A stretch of DNA of 64,000 nt from Duganella aquatilis (GCF_009674565.1 NZ_WKJL01000011.1:62001-126000); one strand, 5' to 3'. Positions 7,754 to 17,100 are shown, numbered from the stretch's first letter. Numbers and translations are program-made. The notes: generated by a model from the letters alone, not told the origin.

Positions 7754-9310
7754 ATGCGCAAACGCCTGCTTGTCCTGCTGTTCGGCGTCGCCGTCCAGAC
7801 CAGTTCCGCCGCCGGCCCCACATTTCCAGGCGGGCCTGGCCAGTATGCCGTGGGGCAGCGCGTGGTCCAGTTGTACGACCGCTCGCGCGCCTATCCGAAC
7901 AGGATCGACCTGGTCACCGGCATGCCGGCGCAAGGCGAGCGCGCACGGCCGCTGCAAGCGTTACTTTGGTATCCGGCCGAGAAGCAAGGCGCGGCGATCC
8001 ATTACGAAGACTACCTGCGCAGCGCCGCCACAGAGGAACAGTTCAAGCGCACGGACGCCGAGGTGGGCAAGGCCGTCGCCACCTACCTGCAGGACAACTA
8101 TCCGAACCTGGACGCGCAGCAAAGCAAGGCCGCGCTGGCGCAGACCATGCTGGCCCGGCGCGACGCACCGCCGCTTGCCGGCAAGTTCCCGATCGTGATC
8201 TACGCGCCCGGCTCCAGCGCCACCGCCTACGACAACGCCGACCTGTGCGAATACCTCGCCAGCCAGGGCTATCTGGTGATCGCCAGCGCCAGCACCGGCA
8301 TGCACACGCGCAGCATGAACATCGATCTCGACTCGGCCGAATCGGAGGCGCGCGACATCTCCTTCCTGCTTGGCTACGCCGCTACCCTCCCGCAGGCCGA
8401 CGACAGCCACGTGGCCGCCATGGGCTACAGCTTCGGCGGCCTGGCCAACGTGCTGGCCGCCGCCAGGGACGACCGCATCACCGCGCTGGTGTCGCTGGAC
8501 GGCTCGGTGCGCTACTTCCCCGCCATCGTGCAGCAGGCGGCCTACGCGACGCCGGAACGGCTGGCGCTGCCCATGTTGTACCTCGGCGGCAAGCCCTACA
8601 CGGCGGAGCTGATGAACCGCATCAAGCAGGTGCCGACCTACAGCCTGATGAACCAGATGAAGTTCTCGGAGCTGTACAACGTCACCATGTACACCATGGA
8701 ACACGCAGCCTTCCAGTCGGAGTCGCTGCGGCTGGGGCCGGAACCGCGCTTCGGCGAATACTCGCGCGACGAAGCCACGCTGGCGCACGGCTGGATGGGC
8801 CGCTACGTGCTGGCCTTCCTGAATGCCTACCTGCGCAACGACGCCGCCGCGCTGGCCTTCATGAACAACAAGCCGACGGCCAACAGCGTGCCGGCCCACC
8901 TGCTGGCGGTCGACGTGCACCACGCCGAAGGCGAACCGCCGACACTGACCACCATGGCCAGCCAGTTCGCGCGTCACGGACATAAAGACCTGACCGGCAT
9001 CTACCGCGACATGCATCAGCGCGACGCCAGCTTCAAGCCGGACGAGCGCGGCCTGATCGCGTGGGGCGAGAAATTCCTCGACGTAAATCGCTACCCGGAG
9101 GCAATTGAAATTTATCGGCTGACCACCAGCCTGTATCCGGACAGCGGACGCGCCATGTTCTACCTCGCCATGACCTACGAGCGGCACCACGACAATACGC
9201 TGGCGATCGAGGCCTACCAGCGCGTGCTGGGCTTCTGGCCCGATATGGCGGAAGCCAAACAAAGCATCGCCAAGTTGAAGACTGCGGAAAAAGATGGCCA
9301 GATCAAGTAG
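7754..9310 (+). CDS. Secreted alpha/beta hydrolase with C-terminal TPR repeats
   Basis: A 518-residue protein with an N-terminal signal peptide (MRKRLLVLLFGVAVQTSSAA). The central part is a dienelactone-hydrolase/PAF-acetylhydrolase-like alpha/beta fold: YAPGSSATAYDNADLCEYLASQ near the oxyanion loop and the nucleophile elbow GYSFGG near residue 224. After about residue 410 come at least two tetratricopeptide-like helices (YPEAIEIYRLTTSLYPDSG, then ALAYLAMTYE-type and AIEAYQRVL). Hydrolase-TPR fusions are uncommon; the TPR part may anchor a partner in the periplasm. Substrate unknown. It is the last gene of the likely 5852-9310 operon. Confidence 0.75.
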   Translation: MRKRLLVLLFGVAVQTSSAAGPTFPGGPGQYAVGQRVVQLYDRSRAYPNRIDLVTGMPAQGERARPLQALLWYPAEKQGAAIHYEDYLRSAATEEQFKRTDAEVGKAVATYLQDNYPNLDAQQSKAALAQTMLARRDAPPLAGKFPIVIYAPGSSATAYDNADLCEYLASQGYLVIASASTGMHTRSMNIDLDSAESEARDISFLLGYAATLPQADDSHVAAMGYSFGGLANVLAAARDDRITALVSLDGSVRYFPAIVQQAAYATPERLALPMLYLGGKPYTAELMNRIKQVPTYSLMNQMKFSELYNVTMYTMEHAAFQSESLRLGPEPRFGEYSRDEATLAHGWMGRYVLAFLNAYLRNDAAALAFMNNKPTANSVPAHLLAVDVHHAEGEPPTLTTMASQFARHGHKDLTGIYRDMHQRDASFKPDERGLIAWGEKFLDVNRYPEAIEIYRLTTSLYPDSGRAMFYLAMTYERHHDNTLAIEAYQRVLGFWPDMAEAKQSIAKLKTAEKDGQIK

Positions 9311-9385
9311 GCGTTAGGCAATTAACGCCCACTTAAGCCTGGAAGGAGTAAGATGGTCTCGCAGTCCAACAACAGGAGCAAGCGT

Positions 9386-9763
9386 ATGCAAATCCAAATC
9401 AACACAGACAAAACCGTCGATCGTCAAGCAGGCCTGGACGACCATGTGCAATCTGTCGTGAGCAATGCCCTCCACCGCTTCGGCGAGCAAGTCACCCGCG
9501 TCGAAGTCCATCTCAGCGACAACCTGGGCCAGAAATCGGCCGATGGCGACAACCGCTGCCTGATGGAGGCGCGTCTCACCGGCCTGCAACCGATCGCTGT
9601 CAGCGACCACGCTGCCACCCTGCATCAGGCCATCAGCGGCGCCACCGAGAAGCTCAAGCGCGCCATCGAAACCGCCGTGGGCAAGCTGAACGCCCACAAA
9701 CGCCATGCCGACGGCACCGGCGCCGTCTCGGCCGCCCTGGTGGCCGACGCGGAAGAAGAGTAA
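9386..9763 (+). CDS. HPF/RaiA-family ribosome-associated protein
   Basis: A 125-residue protein of the ribosome hibernation factor family, which binds the 30S decoding/mRNA channel and reduces translation in stationary phase. The beginning (MQIQINTDKTVDRQ) and the alternating strand-helix pattern ending in a basic Lys-rich helix (AISGATEKLKRAIETAVGKLNAHKRH) fit the short HPF/YfiA fold. There is no C-terminal dimerisation domain, so it is a short form. ATG at 9386 is chosen because AGGAG precedes it by eight bases; the upstream ATG at 9353 lacks a ribosome binding site. Confidence 0.78.
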   Translation: MQIQINTDKTVDRQAGLDDHVQSVVSNALHRFGEQVTRVEVHLSDNLGQKSADGDNRCLMEARLTGLQPIAVSDHAATLHQAISGATEKLKRAIETAVGKLNAHKRHADGTGAVSAALVADAEEE

Positions 9764-9785
9764 GCCCCAGCGCGGGGGCCGGCGC

Positions 9786-10565
9786 TCAGCTTTGCGCCAG
9801 CTCCCGCAAATACCGCAAGCCTTGCAGCGACCGGCTGCCATACCACGACATCATCTCGCCATCGACCAGCAGCACCGGCTTGCCGATCTGGCGCTCCAGC
9901 ACTTCCGCATGGGCCTCGGTAAAGCGATACGGCTCGCTCGACAACAACACGCCGTCGATGCTGTCGATCAGTTCGCGCGACCAGCGGAATTCCGGATAAC
10001 GTTCCTCTCCCAGCTCCGGCACGCTCCAGCCGATTTCCTCCAGCATGCGCGCGATGTAGGTGTCGCGTGAAATCGTCATCCACGGATCCTGCCACACGCA
10101 GTACAGCATGGTTTGCGGCGGCCCTTTCGGCGCGGCCTTCAACAGCGCATATTCCGTCTCGAACGCCGCGCACCAGTCGGCGGCCTGCTGCGTACGGCAG
10201 AATATCCCGCCCATCAGCCGCGCCAGTTCGACATTGTCGTACGGCCGCAAGGGATGGGTAACCACCAGGTGCGGCACGAATTCGGCCAGCGCATCGGCGG
10301 TCGGCTTTTCGTTCTCGTCGATATTCAGCACCACGTGCGTGGGCGCCAGCTGGCGGATCTTGTCCAGGTTGACGTCCTTGGTGCCGCCCACCTTCGGAAT
10401 ATCCTGCACCACGTCCCACGGATGGATGCAGAAACCGGTGCGCCCCACCACCTGCGCGGCCAGTCCCAGGTCGCACAGCAGTTCGGTGATCGACGGCACC
10501 AGCGACACGATCCGCGCGTCCGGCGCGGGTTGATGCACGGTGCCCAGCGCGTCGGTATAAGCCAT
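9786..10565 (-). CDS. BtuF-like cobalamin/metal-chelate binding protein without signal peptide
   Basis: A 259-residue protein of the helical-backbone metal-receptor (BtuF/periplasmic binding) fold, with RIVSLVPSITELLCDLGLAA near the N-terminus and VVGRTGFCIHP, IPKVGGTK and THVVLNIDEN motifs typical of the family. Unlike BtuF it shows no signal peptide, so it may be cytoplasmic, as are several annotated 'cobalamin-binding proteins' in betaproteobacteria. No ABC permease, ATPase or B12 riboswitch is next to it. ATG at 10565 has GGGA upstream; in-frame ATG at 10577 and TTG at 10586 are alternatives. Confidence 0.72.
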   Translation of the reverse strand: MAYTDALGTVHQPAPDARIVSLVPSITELLCDLGLAAQVVGRTGFCIHPWDVVQDIPKVGGTKDVNLDKIRQLAPTHVVLNIDENEKPTADALAEFVPHLVVTHPLRPYDNVELARLMGGIFCRTQQAADWCAAFETEYALLKAAPKGPPQTMLYCVWQDPWMTISRDTYIARMLEEIGWSVPELGEERYPEFRWSRELIDSIDGVLLSSEPYRFTEAHAEVLERQIGKPVLLVDGEMMSWYGSRSLQGLRYLRELAQS

Positions 10566-10693
10566 GTTGTATCCCATCGGTTGCAATGCCGTATTGAACC
10601 ATAAAACCGGGTGAAATCTGGTTCGCCACCAGTGTTTTCGGCTATGATAAATAAAGAACTATTGATTGCCTTTTGGCATCCAGAGAGACACCC

Positions 10694-11665
10694 TTGAAAG
10701 AAATCAGCACATTCGGCTCATCGAGCTACCGGATCAGCGACTTGCAGTTACTGCGCAACTCCGACGAAGACGACGCCGCCATCGCCAAGTTGCTCTCCCG
10801 TTGCCCGATCATGCTGCTGGACGCCGGCGACGCCGTCACCGAATCGAACCGCGCGCGCCTGTACATCCTGCTGCGCGGCACACTTTCCGTCACCAACGAC
10901 ACCCGCACCGGCATGGCCGACGGCACGGTCAGCAAGATCCTGCCGGGCGAAAGCGTGGGCGAACAATCGGTGCTGGATGACGAGGCCAACCTGGCCAGCA
11001 TCAGCGCGCTCGAGCAAAGCGAAGTGCTGGTGATCGAGGCCGACATCGTCTGGCAGCTGATTGACGAATCAAATGTGCTGGCGCGTAACCTGCTGCGCCT
11101 GCTGTCGTTCCGCATCCGCGCCGCCAACGCGCAGCTGCGTCGGCGCCAGAAACTGGGCGAGTTCTACCGCCAGCTGTCGATGGTCGACGGCCTGACCGGC
11201 CTGTGCAACCGCGCCTGGCTCAACGACCTGCTGCCGACCATGGTGGCGACCGCGCACGCCTCGTCATCGCCGCTGGCGCTGATCATGATCGACCTCGATC
11301 ACTTCAAGCAATTCAACGACAGCCACGGCCACCAGGCCGGCGACGAGGCGCTGCGCGCCGCCGCGCAGGTGCTGAGCGGCGCGCTGCGGCCGACCGACTT
11401 CGCGGTCCGTTACGGCGGCGAGGAAATGATGGTGCTGTTGCCGGACACCAGCGACAAGGTGGCGCTGTCGGTGGCGGAACGCCTGTGCGAACGGATGCGG
11501 CAGGCCAAGGTGTTTGCCGACATGCGCCAGCCGCTGCCGCATATCACCGCCTCGTTCGGCGTGGCGGTGCTGCGGCCGGATCAGAACGAGCACGACCTGA
11601 TCGCCACTGCCGACGCCGCGCTGTACCGCGCCAAGGAGCTGGGCCGCAACCAGGTGGTGGCGTAG
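10694..11665 (+). CDS. Diguanylate cyclase with N-terminal cyclic-nucleotide-binding domain
   Basis: A 323-residue cytoplasmic signalling protein. Residues about 20-140 form a cNMP-binding/CAP-ED beta-barrel (a LLRGTLSVTND strand, then ILPGESVGEQSVLDDEANLASISALEQS, partly quoted). A GGDEF domain follows, with DGLTGLCNRAW and the active site RYGGEEM. An RxxD inhibitory site (RPTD) lies exactly five residues before GGEEM, so product inhibition by c-di-GMP is likely. TTG at 10694 with an AGAGAGA stretch ahead of it is preferred; an in-frame TTG at 10673 is possible. It may link a nucleotide signal or another effector to c-di-GMP synthesis. The stop abuts the stop of the convergent gene. Confidence 0.87.
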   Translation: MKEISTFGSSSYRISDLQLLRNSDEDDAAIAKLLSRCPIMLLDAGDAVTESNRARLYILLRGTLSVTNDTRTGMADGTVSKILPGESVGEQSVLDDEANLASISALEQSEVLVIEADIVWQLIDESNVLARNLLRLLSFRIRAANAQLRRRQKLGEFYRQLSMVDGLTGLCNRAWLNDLLPTMVATAHASSSPLALIMIDLDHFKQFNDSHGHQAGDEALRAAAQVLSGALRPTDFAVRYGGEEMMVLLPDTSDKVALSVAERLCERMRQAKVFADMRQPLPHITASFGVAVLRPDQNEHDLIATADAALYRAKELGRNQVVA

Positions 11666-12292
11666 TCAGGCGGCGGCCTGGTCGGTCGCTTTGGCGGTCG
11701 CGGTGGTCGTGCTGGAGCTGGTGGCGGTAGCGGTAGCGGTAGCGGCGGCATCGTCCGCTTTCGGCGTGTGCGCGGCAACGAAATCGGCGTAGCCCTTCTG
11801 CACCAGCTCGTAGGTTTTGTCGATGTTGCTGGCGATGTCGCCGTTCAGCACGTTCAGGCCTTGCAGCACATCGCGCGCCTCCTTGAAGCCCTGGTCCATG
11901 CCTTTTTTGATGGTGTCCATGAACTTGGTGAGCAAGGCGCCTTCGTCCTCGCCCGGGTGCTGCTGCTTGTAGGCTTCGAAAAATCCCGTCGACAAGGATA
12001 CAATGCGGCCGGCGGTGCCTTCCGGAGTATTATCCTGCGACATGGCGTTCTGGATGGCGTTGTCGCCGAAATCGCTCTTGAGCGCCTCGTTGATGCCGGT
12101 GAGCGCGGTTTTCAGCACCACCGACATCGGATCGTTTGCCGAACTGATCGAGACCGACAGCGAAGCTTGCACGATGGAAGCGTTGAGTTCCGCCTTCGCC
12201 TTCGCAGCCACGGACACCGGCTTGTCGTCCTTGGACTGGACTTGTGTGGCGGCGTTGGTATTGCTTGAAGTAACCGATACGGGAGTAGCCAT
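11666..12292 (-). CDS. DUF5610 domain-containing protein
   Basis: A 208-residue protein matching, from memory, the DUF5610 family. A low-complexity Ser/Thr/Val-rich N-terminus precedes the helical core, which includes SFGD/FGDNAIQNAM-, STGFFEAYKQQHPGED- and FMDTIKKGMDQGFKEARDVL-type segments; the tail is Ala/Thr/Ser-rich. There is no signal peptide and function is unknown. The regular amphipathic helices and 'GFKEARDVLQGL' resemble proteins encoded near flagellar or motility genes, but none are here. GAGCAAC sits before the ATG. Divergent from sbcB with 61 bp between. Confidence 0.7.
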   Translation of the reverse strand: MATPVSVTSSNTNAATQVQSKDDKPVSVAAKAKAELNASIVQASLSVSISSANDPMSVVLKTALTGINEALKSDFGDNAIQNAMSQDNTPEGTAGRIVSLSTGFFEAYKQQHPGEDEGALLTKFMDTIKKGMDQGFKEARDVLQGLNVLNGDIASNIDKTYELVQKGYADFVAAHTPKADDAAATATATATSSSTTTATAKATDQAAA

Positions 12293-12353
12293 GATGTTGC
12301 TCCTCTGTGAACATGCTGAATTATCGGCAGTTTTTTAAATTACTGTAGCACCT

Positions 12354-13796
12354 ATGACTAATCAGACCTTTCTCTGGCACGACTACGAAACCTTTGGCGC
12401 CATGGCGCGTCGCGACCGCCCGGCGCAATTCGCCGCGATCCGCACCGACGCCGAGCTCAACGAAATCGGCGATCCGATCATGTTGTATTGCAAGCCCGCC
12501 AATGACTTCTTGCCTGATCCGCAATCTTGCCTGATCACCGGCATTACGCCGCAGCAATGCCTGGAATGGGGCGTGCCGGAACACCAGTTCGCCGCCACCA
12601 TCGAAAAGGCGTTCTCGCAGCCGGGCACCATCGGCGTCGGCTACAACACCATCCGCTTCGACGACGAAATCACCCGCTTCATGTTCTGGCGCAACCTGAT
12701 CGATCCGTATGCGCGCGAATGGCAGAACCAGTGCGGCCGCTGGGATCTGCTGGACGTGGTGCGCATGACCTATGCGCTGCGTCCGGAAGGCATCAACTGG
12801 CCGACCAAGGAAGACGGCAAGCCCAGCTTCAAGCTGGAAGACCTGGCCCGGGTCAACGGCCTGCTGCACGAGTCGGCGCACGATGCGCTGTCCGACGTGC
12901 GCGCGACCATCGCGCTGGCGCGCCTGATCCGCCAGCACCAGCCCAAGCTGTTCGACTTCTGCTTCGCGCTGCACAAGAAGGACCGCGTGGCCGACGAGAT
13001 CGGCATGCACCTGGCGCCGAATCTGCGCGCGCCGTTCCTGCACGTGTCCGGCATGTTCCCGGCCGAGCGCGGCTGCATCGCGCTGGTCTACCCGCTGGGC
13101 ACGCATCCGACCAACAAGAACGAGATCATCGTCTGGGATTGTGCGTATGACCCGAGCGAGCTGTACACGCTGGACGCGGAAACCATCCGCACCCGCATCT
13201 TCACCCGCAGCGACGCGCTGCCGGAGGGCATGACGCGCCTGCCGGTGAAAAGCATCCACCTGAACAAGTCGCCGATGCTGGTGTCCAACCTGAAGACGCT
13301 GTCGCCGGCGATGCAGGCCAAGTGGGGCATCGACCTGGAACAGGGCAAGGCGCACGCGGCGATCGCCGCCGCCGGCCGCGACCTCGGCGCCATCTGGGAC
13401 GAAGTGTTCTACCGTCCGGCCGGCCAGCCGCTGGATGTGGACGAGGACCTGTACAACGGTTTCATCAGCAAGGACGACCGCCGCCTGCTCGACACGCTGC
13501 GCAAGGAATCGCCGGCGCGCCTGGCGGTGGCCTCGCCGTCGTTCGGCGACGCGCGGCTGGGCGAACTGCTGTTCCGCTACCGCGCGCGCAACTTCCCGGA
13601 AACGCTGTCGGACACCGAGATGGAGCACTGGGAACAGCACCGCGCCGCGCGCTTCTACGAAGGCGCCGGCGGCGCCCGCACCATCGACGACTTCTTCGCC
13701 CAGATCGACGAGCTGCAACAGCACGCCGACGAGCGCGCCGAACAAATCCTCGCCGATCTCTACGAATACGCCGAACTGGTAGCCCCGGTCCAATAA
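12354..13796 (+). CDS. sbcB: Exodeoxyribonuclease I
   Basis: A 480-residue 3'-5' single-strand DNA exonuclease used in recombination and mismatch repair. The DEDDh nuclease domain starts at once, with FLWHDYETFG providing catalytic Asp10 and Glu12. GYNTIRFDDEITRFMFWRNLIDPY is the ExoII region, and HDALSDVRATIALA the ExoIII His/Asp region. The C-terminal ExoI SH3-like and helical extension follows, with the family-typical DEDLYNGFISKDDRRLL segment. Full length for the family (E. coli 475). It stands alone between divergent and downstream regulatory DNA. Confidence 0.95.
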   Translation: MTNQTFLWHDYETFGAMARRDRPAQFAAIRTDAELNEIGDPIMLYCKPANDFLPDPQSCLITGITPQQCLEWGVPEHQFAATIEKAFSQPGTIGVGYNTIRFDDEITRFMFWRNLIDPYAREWQNQCGRWDLLDVVRMTYALRPEGINWPTKEDGKPSFKLEDLARVNGLLHESAHDALSDVRATIALARLIRQHQPKLFDFCFALHKKDRVADEIGMHLAPNLRAPFLHVSGMFPAERGCIALVYPLGTHPTNKNEIIVWDCAYDPSELYTLDAETIRTRIFTRSDALPEGMTRLPVKSIHLNKSPMLVSNLKTLSPAMQAKWGIDLEQGKAHAAIAAAGRDLGAIWDEVFYRPAGQPLDVDEDLYNGFISKDDRRLLDTLRKESPARLAVASPSFGDARLGELLFRYRARNFPETLSDTEMEHWEQHRAARFYEGAGGARTIDDFFAQIDELQQHADERAEQILADLYEYAELVAPVQ

Positions 13797-13880
13797 CCGC
13801 CCGATCCGGCGATTCCACCGCCGGGCATGTCATTTGCGCCATCTGTCGCACGCCGCTAGCCAGCGCTTCCTCGTGGAAAT

Positions 13881-13914
13881 ATGATAACGATGACTTTTCA
13901 CTCATCGTTATCAT
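13881..13914. promoter_or_regulatory. 13-bp inverted repeat, Fur-box-like, upstream of serine hydrolase
   Basis: ATGATAACGATGA at 13881-13893 is exactly inverted at 13902-13914 across an 8-base loop. On the minus strand the right arm reads AATAATGATAACGAT, which matches 12 of 15 bases of the GATAATGATAATCAT Fur consensus. It is 17 bp before the start codon at 13932 and 84 bp after sbcB. It could be an iron-responsive operator or, less likely given its low GC content, a terminator. Confidence 0.45.
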
Positions 13915-13931
13915 TATTTGGGGAGATACCT

Positions 13932-15299
13932 ATGCGACTGCTCAACGCCGCCATCCTGTCCTTTTGCATTGGACCGTTATCCGGCTACGCCGCCACCAAG
14001 GCCGAGAGCATCGATGCGGAACTCAAACGGCTGTTTCCGGCCAATCTGCCGGGCGCGGCGGTGCTGGTGGTCAAGGATGGCGTGACGGTATTGAACAAGG
14101 GCTATGGACTGGCCAACGTCGAATTGAACGTGCCGATCCAGCCGGACAACGTGTTCTACGCCGCCTCGGTCGGCAAGCAGTTCACGGCAGCCGCGATCAT
14201 GAAGCTGGTCGAGGACGGCAAGCTGGATTTGCAGACGCCGGTGCGCCAGTACTTCCCTACCGCCCCGGCATCGTGGAACGGCATCACCGTCGAACACCTG
14301 CTGCACCATACCTCGGGCGTCGCCAACATCTTTACCGACGCCGGCTTTCGCCAGCATGCGTTCGAGGACCACACGCCGCAGCAAATGCTGGACCAGGCCA
14401 TCGCCATGCCGCTGCTGGCGCCGCCGGGCAAGGCTTTCGCGTACTCGTCGGTGAACTACACGCTGCTGGCGATGATCATCGAGCAGTTGTCCGGCGAAAA
14501 ATACGATGCTTATCTGGCACGCCAGTTCTTTGTTCCGCTGGGCATGACGCACACATATTTCATCCAGAACGCCGGCCTGATCAAGGGCCTGGTCACGCCA
14601 TACGAACGCGGCCCGCAGCTGGCGGTGCGCTGGCATAGCAGCCTGCTGCTCGGCGGCGGCAGCTACGCCTCCACCAACGCCGACCTGGCGCGCTGGACGA
14701 CCGCGCTACAGGGCGGCAAGGTGCTGAAACCGGTCAGCCTGAAAGCGATGGACACCGCCGTGACGCTGCCGGACGGCAAACGCGTGCCCTACGGCTACGG
14801 CATCCGCCCGCACACGCTGGCCGGCCAGCCCTATCTGCGCAGCAGCGGCGACATCCAGGGCTTCCACGCCGAAGTGGTGTACATGCCGCAGTCGAAAGTG
14901 TTGGTTTCCATGTTGAGCAACAGCGAAGACACGCCGAAGTTCGGCCTGCTGCCCGCAGCGAGGCACATCGCCATCATGGCCGCCGGCATGCCGCTGCATG
15001 CGGTGACGCCGCAGAAGCTGCCGGACAGCGTGCTGCAGCAGCGCGCCGGCGTCTACCAGCATGGCGACGAGCGCTATGCCTTCCATGTGAAGGATGGCCG
15101 GCTGCTGGTGGAATATCCGGCCGGCGCCAAGGCAAAATGGGAACCGCTGCTGGCGCTGTCGCCGACCGAGTTCTACTACGAGGCCAACAGCGACTTCCGC
15201 ATCCGCTTCGCCACCAGCGCGGACGGCCGCCAGACCTCGCAATGGTACGAGATGGACCCGCTGGACAACGACACCGATCCGGTCTTCGACAAGCAGTAA
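13932..15299 (+). CDS. Secreted serine hydrolase, beta-lactamase/PBP-like (class C family)
   Basis: A 455-residue protein with a signal peptide (MRLLNAAILSFCIGPLSGYA). It has the active-site SxxK motif SVGK (Ser79, Lys82), a HHTSGV segment near residue 126, and YSS (171-173) where the family usually has YxN. An FHAEVVYMP strand near the HxG/KTG position and a C-terminal lipocalin-like DUF3471-type extension follow. Such proteins act on peptides, esters or D-amino acids in the periplasm; the substrate cannot be told. GGGGAG seven bases upstream supports ATG 13932. The inverted repeat just before it may control expression. Confidence 0.82.
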   Translation: MRLLNAAILSFCIGPLSGYAATKAESIDAELKRLFPANLPGAAVLVVKDGVTVLNKGYGLANVELNVPIQPDNVFYAASVGKQFTAAAIMKLVEDGKLDLQTPVRQYFPTAPASWNGITVEHLLHHTSGVANIFTDAGFRQHAFEDHTPQQMLDQAIAMPLLAPPGKAFAYSSVNYTLLAMIIEQLSGEKYDAYLARQFFVPLGMTHTYFIQNAGLIKGLVTPYERGPQLAVRWHSSLLLGGGSYASTNADLARWTTALQGGKVLKPVSLKAMDTAVTLPDGKRVPYGYGIRPHTLAGQPYLRSSGDIQGFHAEVVYMPQSKVLVSMLSNSEDTPKFGLLPAARHIAIMAAGMPLHAVTPQKLPDSVLQQRAGVYQHGDERYAFHVKDGRLLVEYPAGAKAKWEPLLALSPTEFYYEANSDFRIRFATSADGRQTSQWYEMDPLDNDTDPVFDKQ

Positions 15300-15308
15300 G
15301 CGGCGCGC

Positions 15309-16130
15309 TTAGCCGCGATACTGGTTGATGGCGTTGCGGGTTTCTTCGGCGACGCGGCGGGCGGCGGTGGCGAAGTCTTCGCCGGCTTGCGGCGCCGCGT
15401 ACAGGATCGCGCGCGACGAGTTGATCATCATGCCGGCGCCATTGGCGGTGCGGCCCGAGGTCACCGTCGCCGCGATATCGCCGCCCTGCGCGCCGATGCC
15501 CGGCACCAGCAGCGGCATGTCGCCGACAATCGCCCGCACCTGCGCCAGTTCTTCCGGGAAGGTGGCGCCCACCACCAGCGCGCACTGGCCGTTGCTGTTC
15601 CATTTCTCCGCCACCAGGCGCGCCACGTGCTGGTACAGCGGCTTGCCGCCCACATCCAGGAACTGCAGATCCGACCCGCCGGGATTCGAGGTGCGGCACA
15701 GGATGATCACGCCGCGGTCGCTCCACTCCATGTACGGCTCCACCGAATCCGAACCCATGTAGGGATTGACGGTCACCGCGTCGGCGCCGTAGCGGTCGTA
15801 GGCTTCGCGCGCGTACTGGCGCGCGGTGGCGCCGATGTCGCCGCGCTTGGCGTCCAGGATCAGCGGCATGTGCGGATAGTGTTCGCGCACATAGGCGCAG
15901 ATGCGCTCCAGCTGGTCTTCCGCGCTCAGCGCGGCAAAATAGGCGATCTGCGGCTTGAACGAGCACGCCAGGTCGGCGGTCGCGTCGATGATCTCGCGGC
16001 AGAAGTTGTAGATGCCTTGCGGATCGTTCTGGAACTGGGCCGGCAGCTTGGCCAGGTCCGGGTCCAGGCCCACGCACAGCAGGGAGTCGTTGGCCGTCCA
16101 GGCGGCGGATAATTTGTTGATAAAAGTCAC
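15309..16130 (-). CDS. pyrF: Orotidine-5'-phosphate decarboxylase (type 2)
   Basis: A 273-residue TIM-barrel enzyme that makes UMP from OMP in the last step of pyrimidine synthesis. [12 protein letters not shown] opens the barrel and [11 protein letters not shown] holds the catalytic Lys95 with Asp93/Asp98. [13 protein letters not shown] and [10 protein letters not shown] line the phosphate site. The length and DAKRGDIG form mark the longer type 2 group. Convergent with the serine hydrolase gene, divergent from the SDR gene at 16226. Confidence 0.94.
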   Translation of the reverse strand: MTFINKLSAAWTANDSLLCVGLDPDLAKLPAQFQNDPQGIYNFCREIIDATADLACSFKPQIAYFAALSAEDQLERICAYVREHYPHMPLILDAKRGDIGATARQYAREAYDRYGADAVTVNPYMGSDSVEPYMEWSDRGVIILCRTSNPGGSDLQFLDVGGKPLYQHVARLVAEKWNSNGQCALVVGATFPEELAQVRAIVGDMPLLVPGIGAQGGDIAATVTSGRTANGAGMMINSSRAILYAAPQAGEDFATAARRVAEETRNAINQYRG

Positions 16131-16225
16131 GACGGCTCCCGAATGAAAATTGCAAACCCTCTATTGTAACCCGCCCATGGGCGCCTGTTAAAATTTGCCA
16201 TCTCCACCTCAGAAAGCCCATACCC

Positions 16226-16987
16226 ATGAAATTAACCGATAAAGTCGCGGTCGTCACCGGCGCCACGCAAGGCATCGGCCTCGCCTGCGCCCAGCGCATG
16301 ATCGCTGAAGGCGCCAAAGTCATGCTGGTGGATATCAAGCCGGAAGGCGCCGACGCCGCCACCGCGCTGGGCGAAAACGCCCGCTTCTTCGCCGCCGACG
16401 TCAGCCAAAAGGCCGATGTGGACGCCATGGTGGCCGCCACCCTCGCCGCCTTCGGCCGTATCGACATCCTGATCAACAACGCCGGCGTCACCCACGCCGC
16501 CAACTTCCTCGACGTCTGCGAGGAAGATTTTGACCGCGTCATGCGCATCAACCTGAAGTCGATGTTCCTGTGCGGCCAGGCCGTGGCGCGCGTGATGGTC
16601 AAGCAGCAGGGCGGTTCCATCATCAATATGTCCAGCGTCAACGCCGAGCTGGCGATCCCGAACCAGGTGCCCTACGTGGTGTCGAAAGGCGCGATCAACC
16701 AGCTGACCAAGGTGATGTCGCTCAACCTGGTCGAGCACGGCATCCGCGTCAACGGCATCGGCCCCGGCACCATTTTGACCGAGCTGGCCAAGAAAGCCGT
16801 GATGGCCAGCCCGGAATCGCGCCACACCATTTTGTCGCGCACACCGATGGGCCGCTGCGGCGAGCCGGAGGAAGTGGCGTCGATCGCCGCCTTCCTGGCC
16901 AGCGACGACGCCAGCTACATGACCGGCCAGACCCTGTACGTGGACGGCGGCCGGTTGGCGCTGAACTACACCGTGCCCGTCAAATGA
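16226..16987 (+). CDS. SDR-family oxidoreductase (FabG-like)
   Basis: A 253-residue classical short-chain dehydrogenase. TGATQGIG (11-18) binds the cofactor, NNAG is at 84-87, the catalytic triad is Ser136/137, Tyr150, Lys154 (YVVSK), and GPGTILTEL is the substrate-loop region. Asp36 after the second strand (LVDIK) suggests NAD rather than NADP. Annotated relatives are 3-oxoacyl-ACP reductases or glucose/sugar dehydrogenases; the true substrate cannot be told. Not in an operon with recognisable partners. Confidence 0.85.
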   Translation: MKLTDKVAVVTGATQGIGLACAQRMIAEGAKVMLVDIKPEGADAATALGENARFFAADVSQKADVDAMVAATLAAFGRIDILINNAGVTHAANFLDVCEEDFDRVMRINLKSMFLCGQAVARVMVKQQGGSIINMSSVNAELAIPNQVPYVVSKGAINQLTKVMSLNLVEHGIRVNGIGPGTILTELAKKAVMASPESRHTILSRTPMGRCGEPEEVASIAAFLASDDASYMTGQTLYVDGGRLALNYTVPVK

Positions 16988-17100
16988 GAGAGTTATGCCC
17001 TAGCCTGATGTCTGGTATCTGAAAGAACAATTAGACACTGATCTGGCAACGCAGCATAATTACACCTGTCTCCACTATTCTCCTCCAAGAAAATAGTTTT

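Noticed and set aside
9786..10565. Part of a vitamin B12 uptake operon
   Set aside because: No btuC/btuD-type genes, TonB receptor or cobalamin riboswitch is near, and the protein has no signal peptide.
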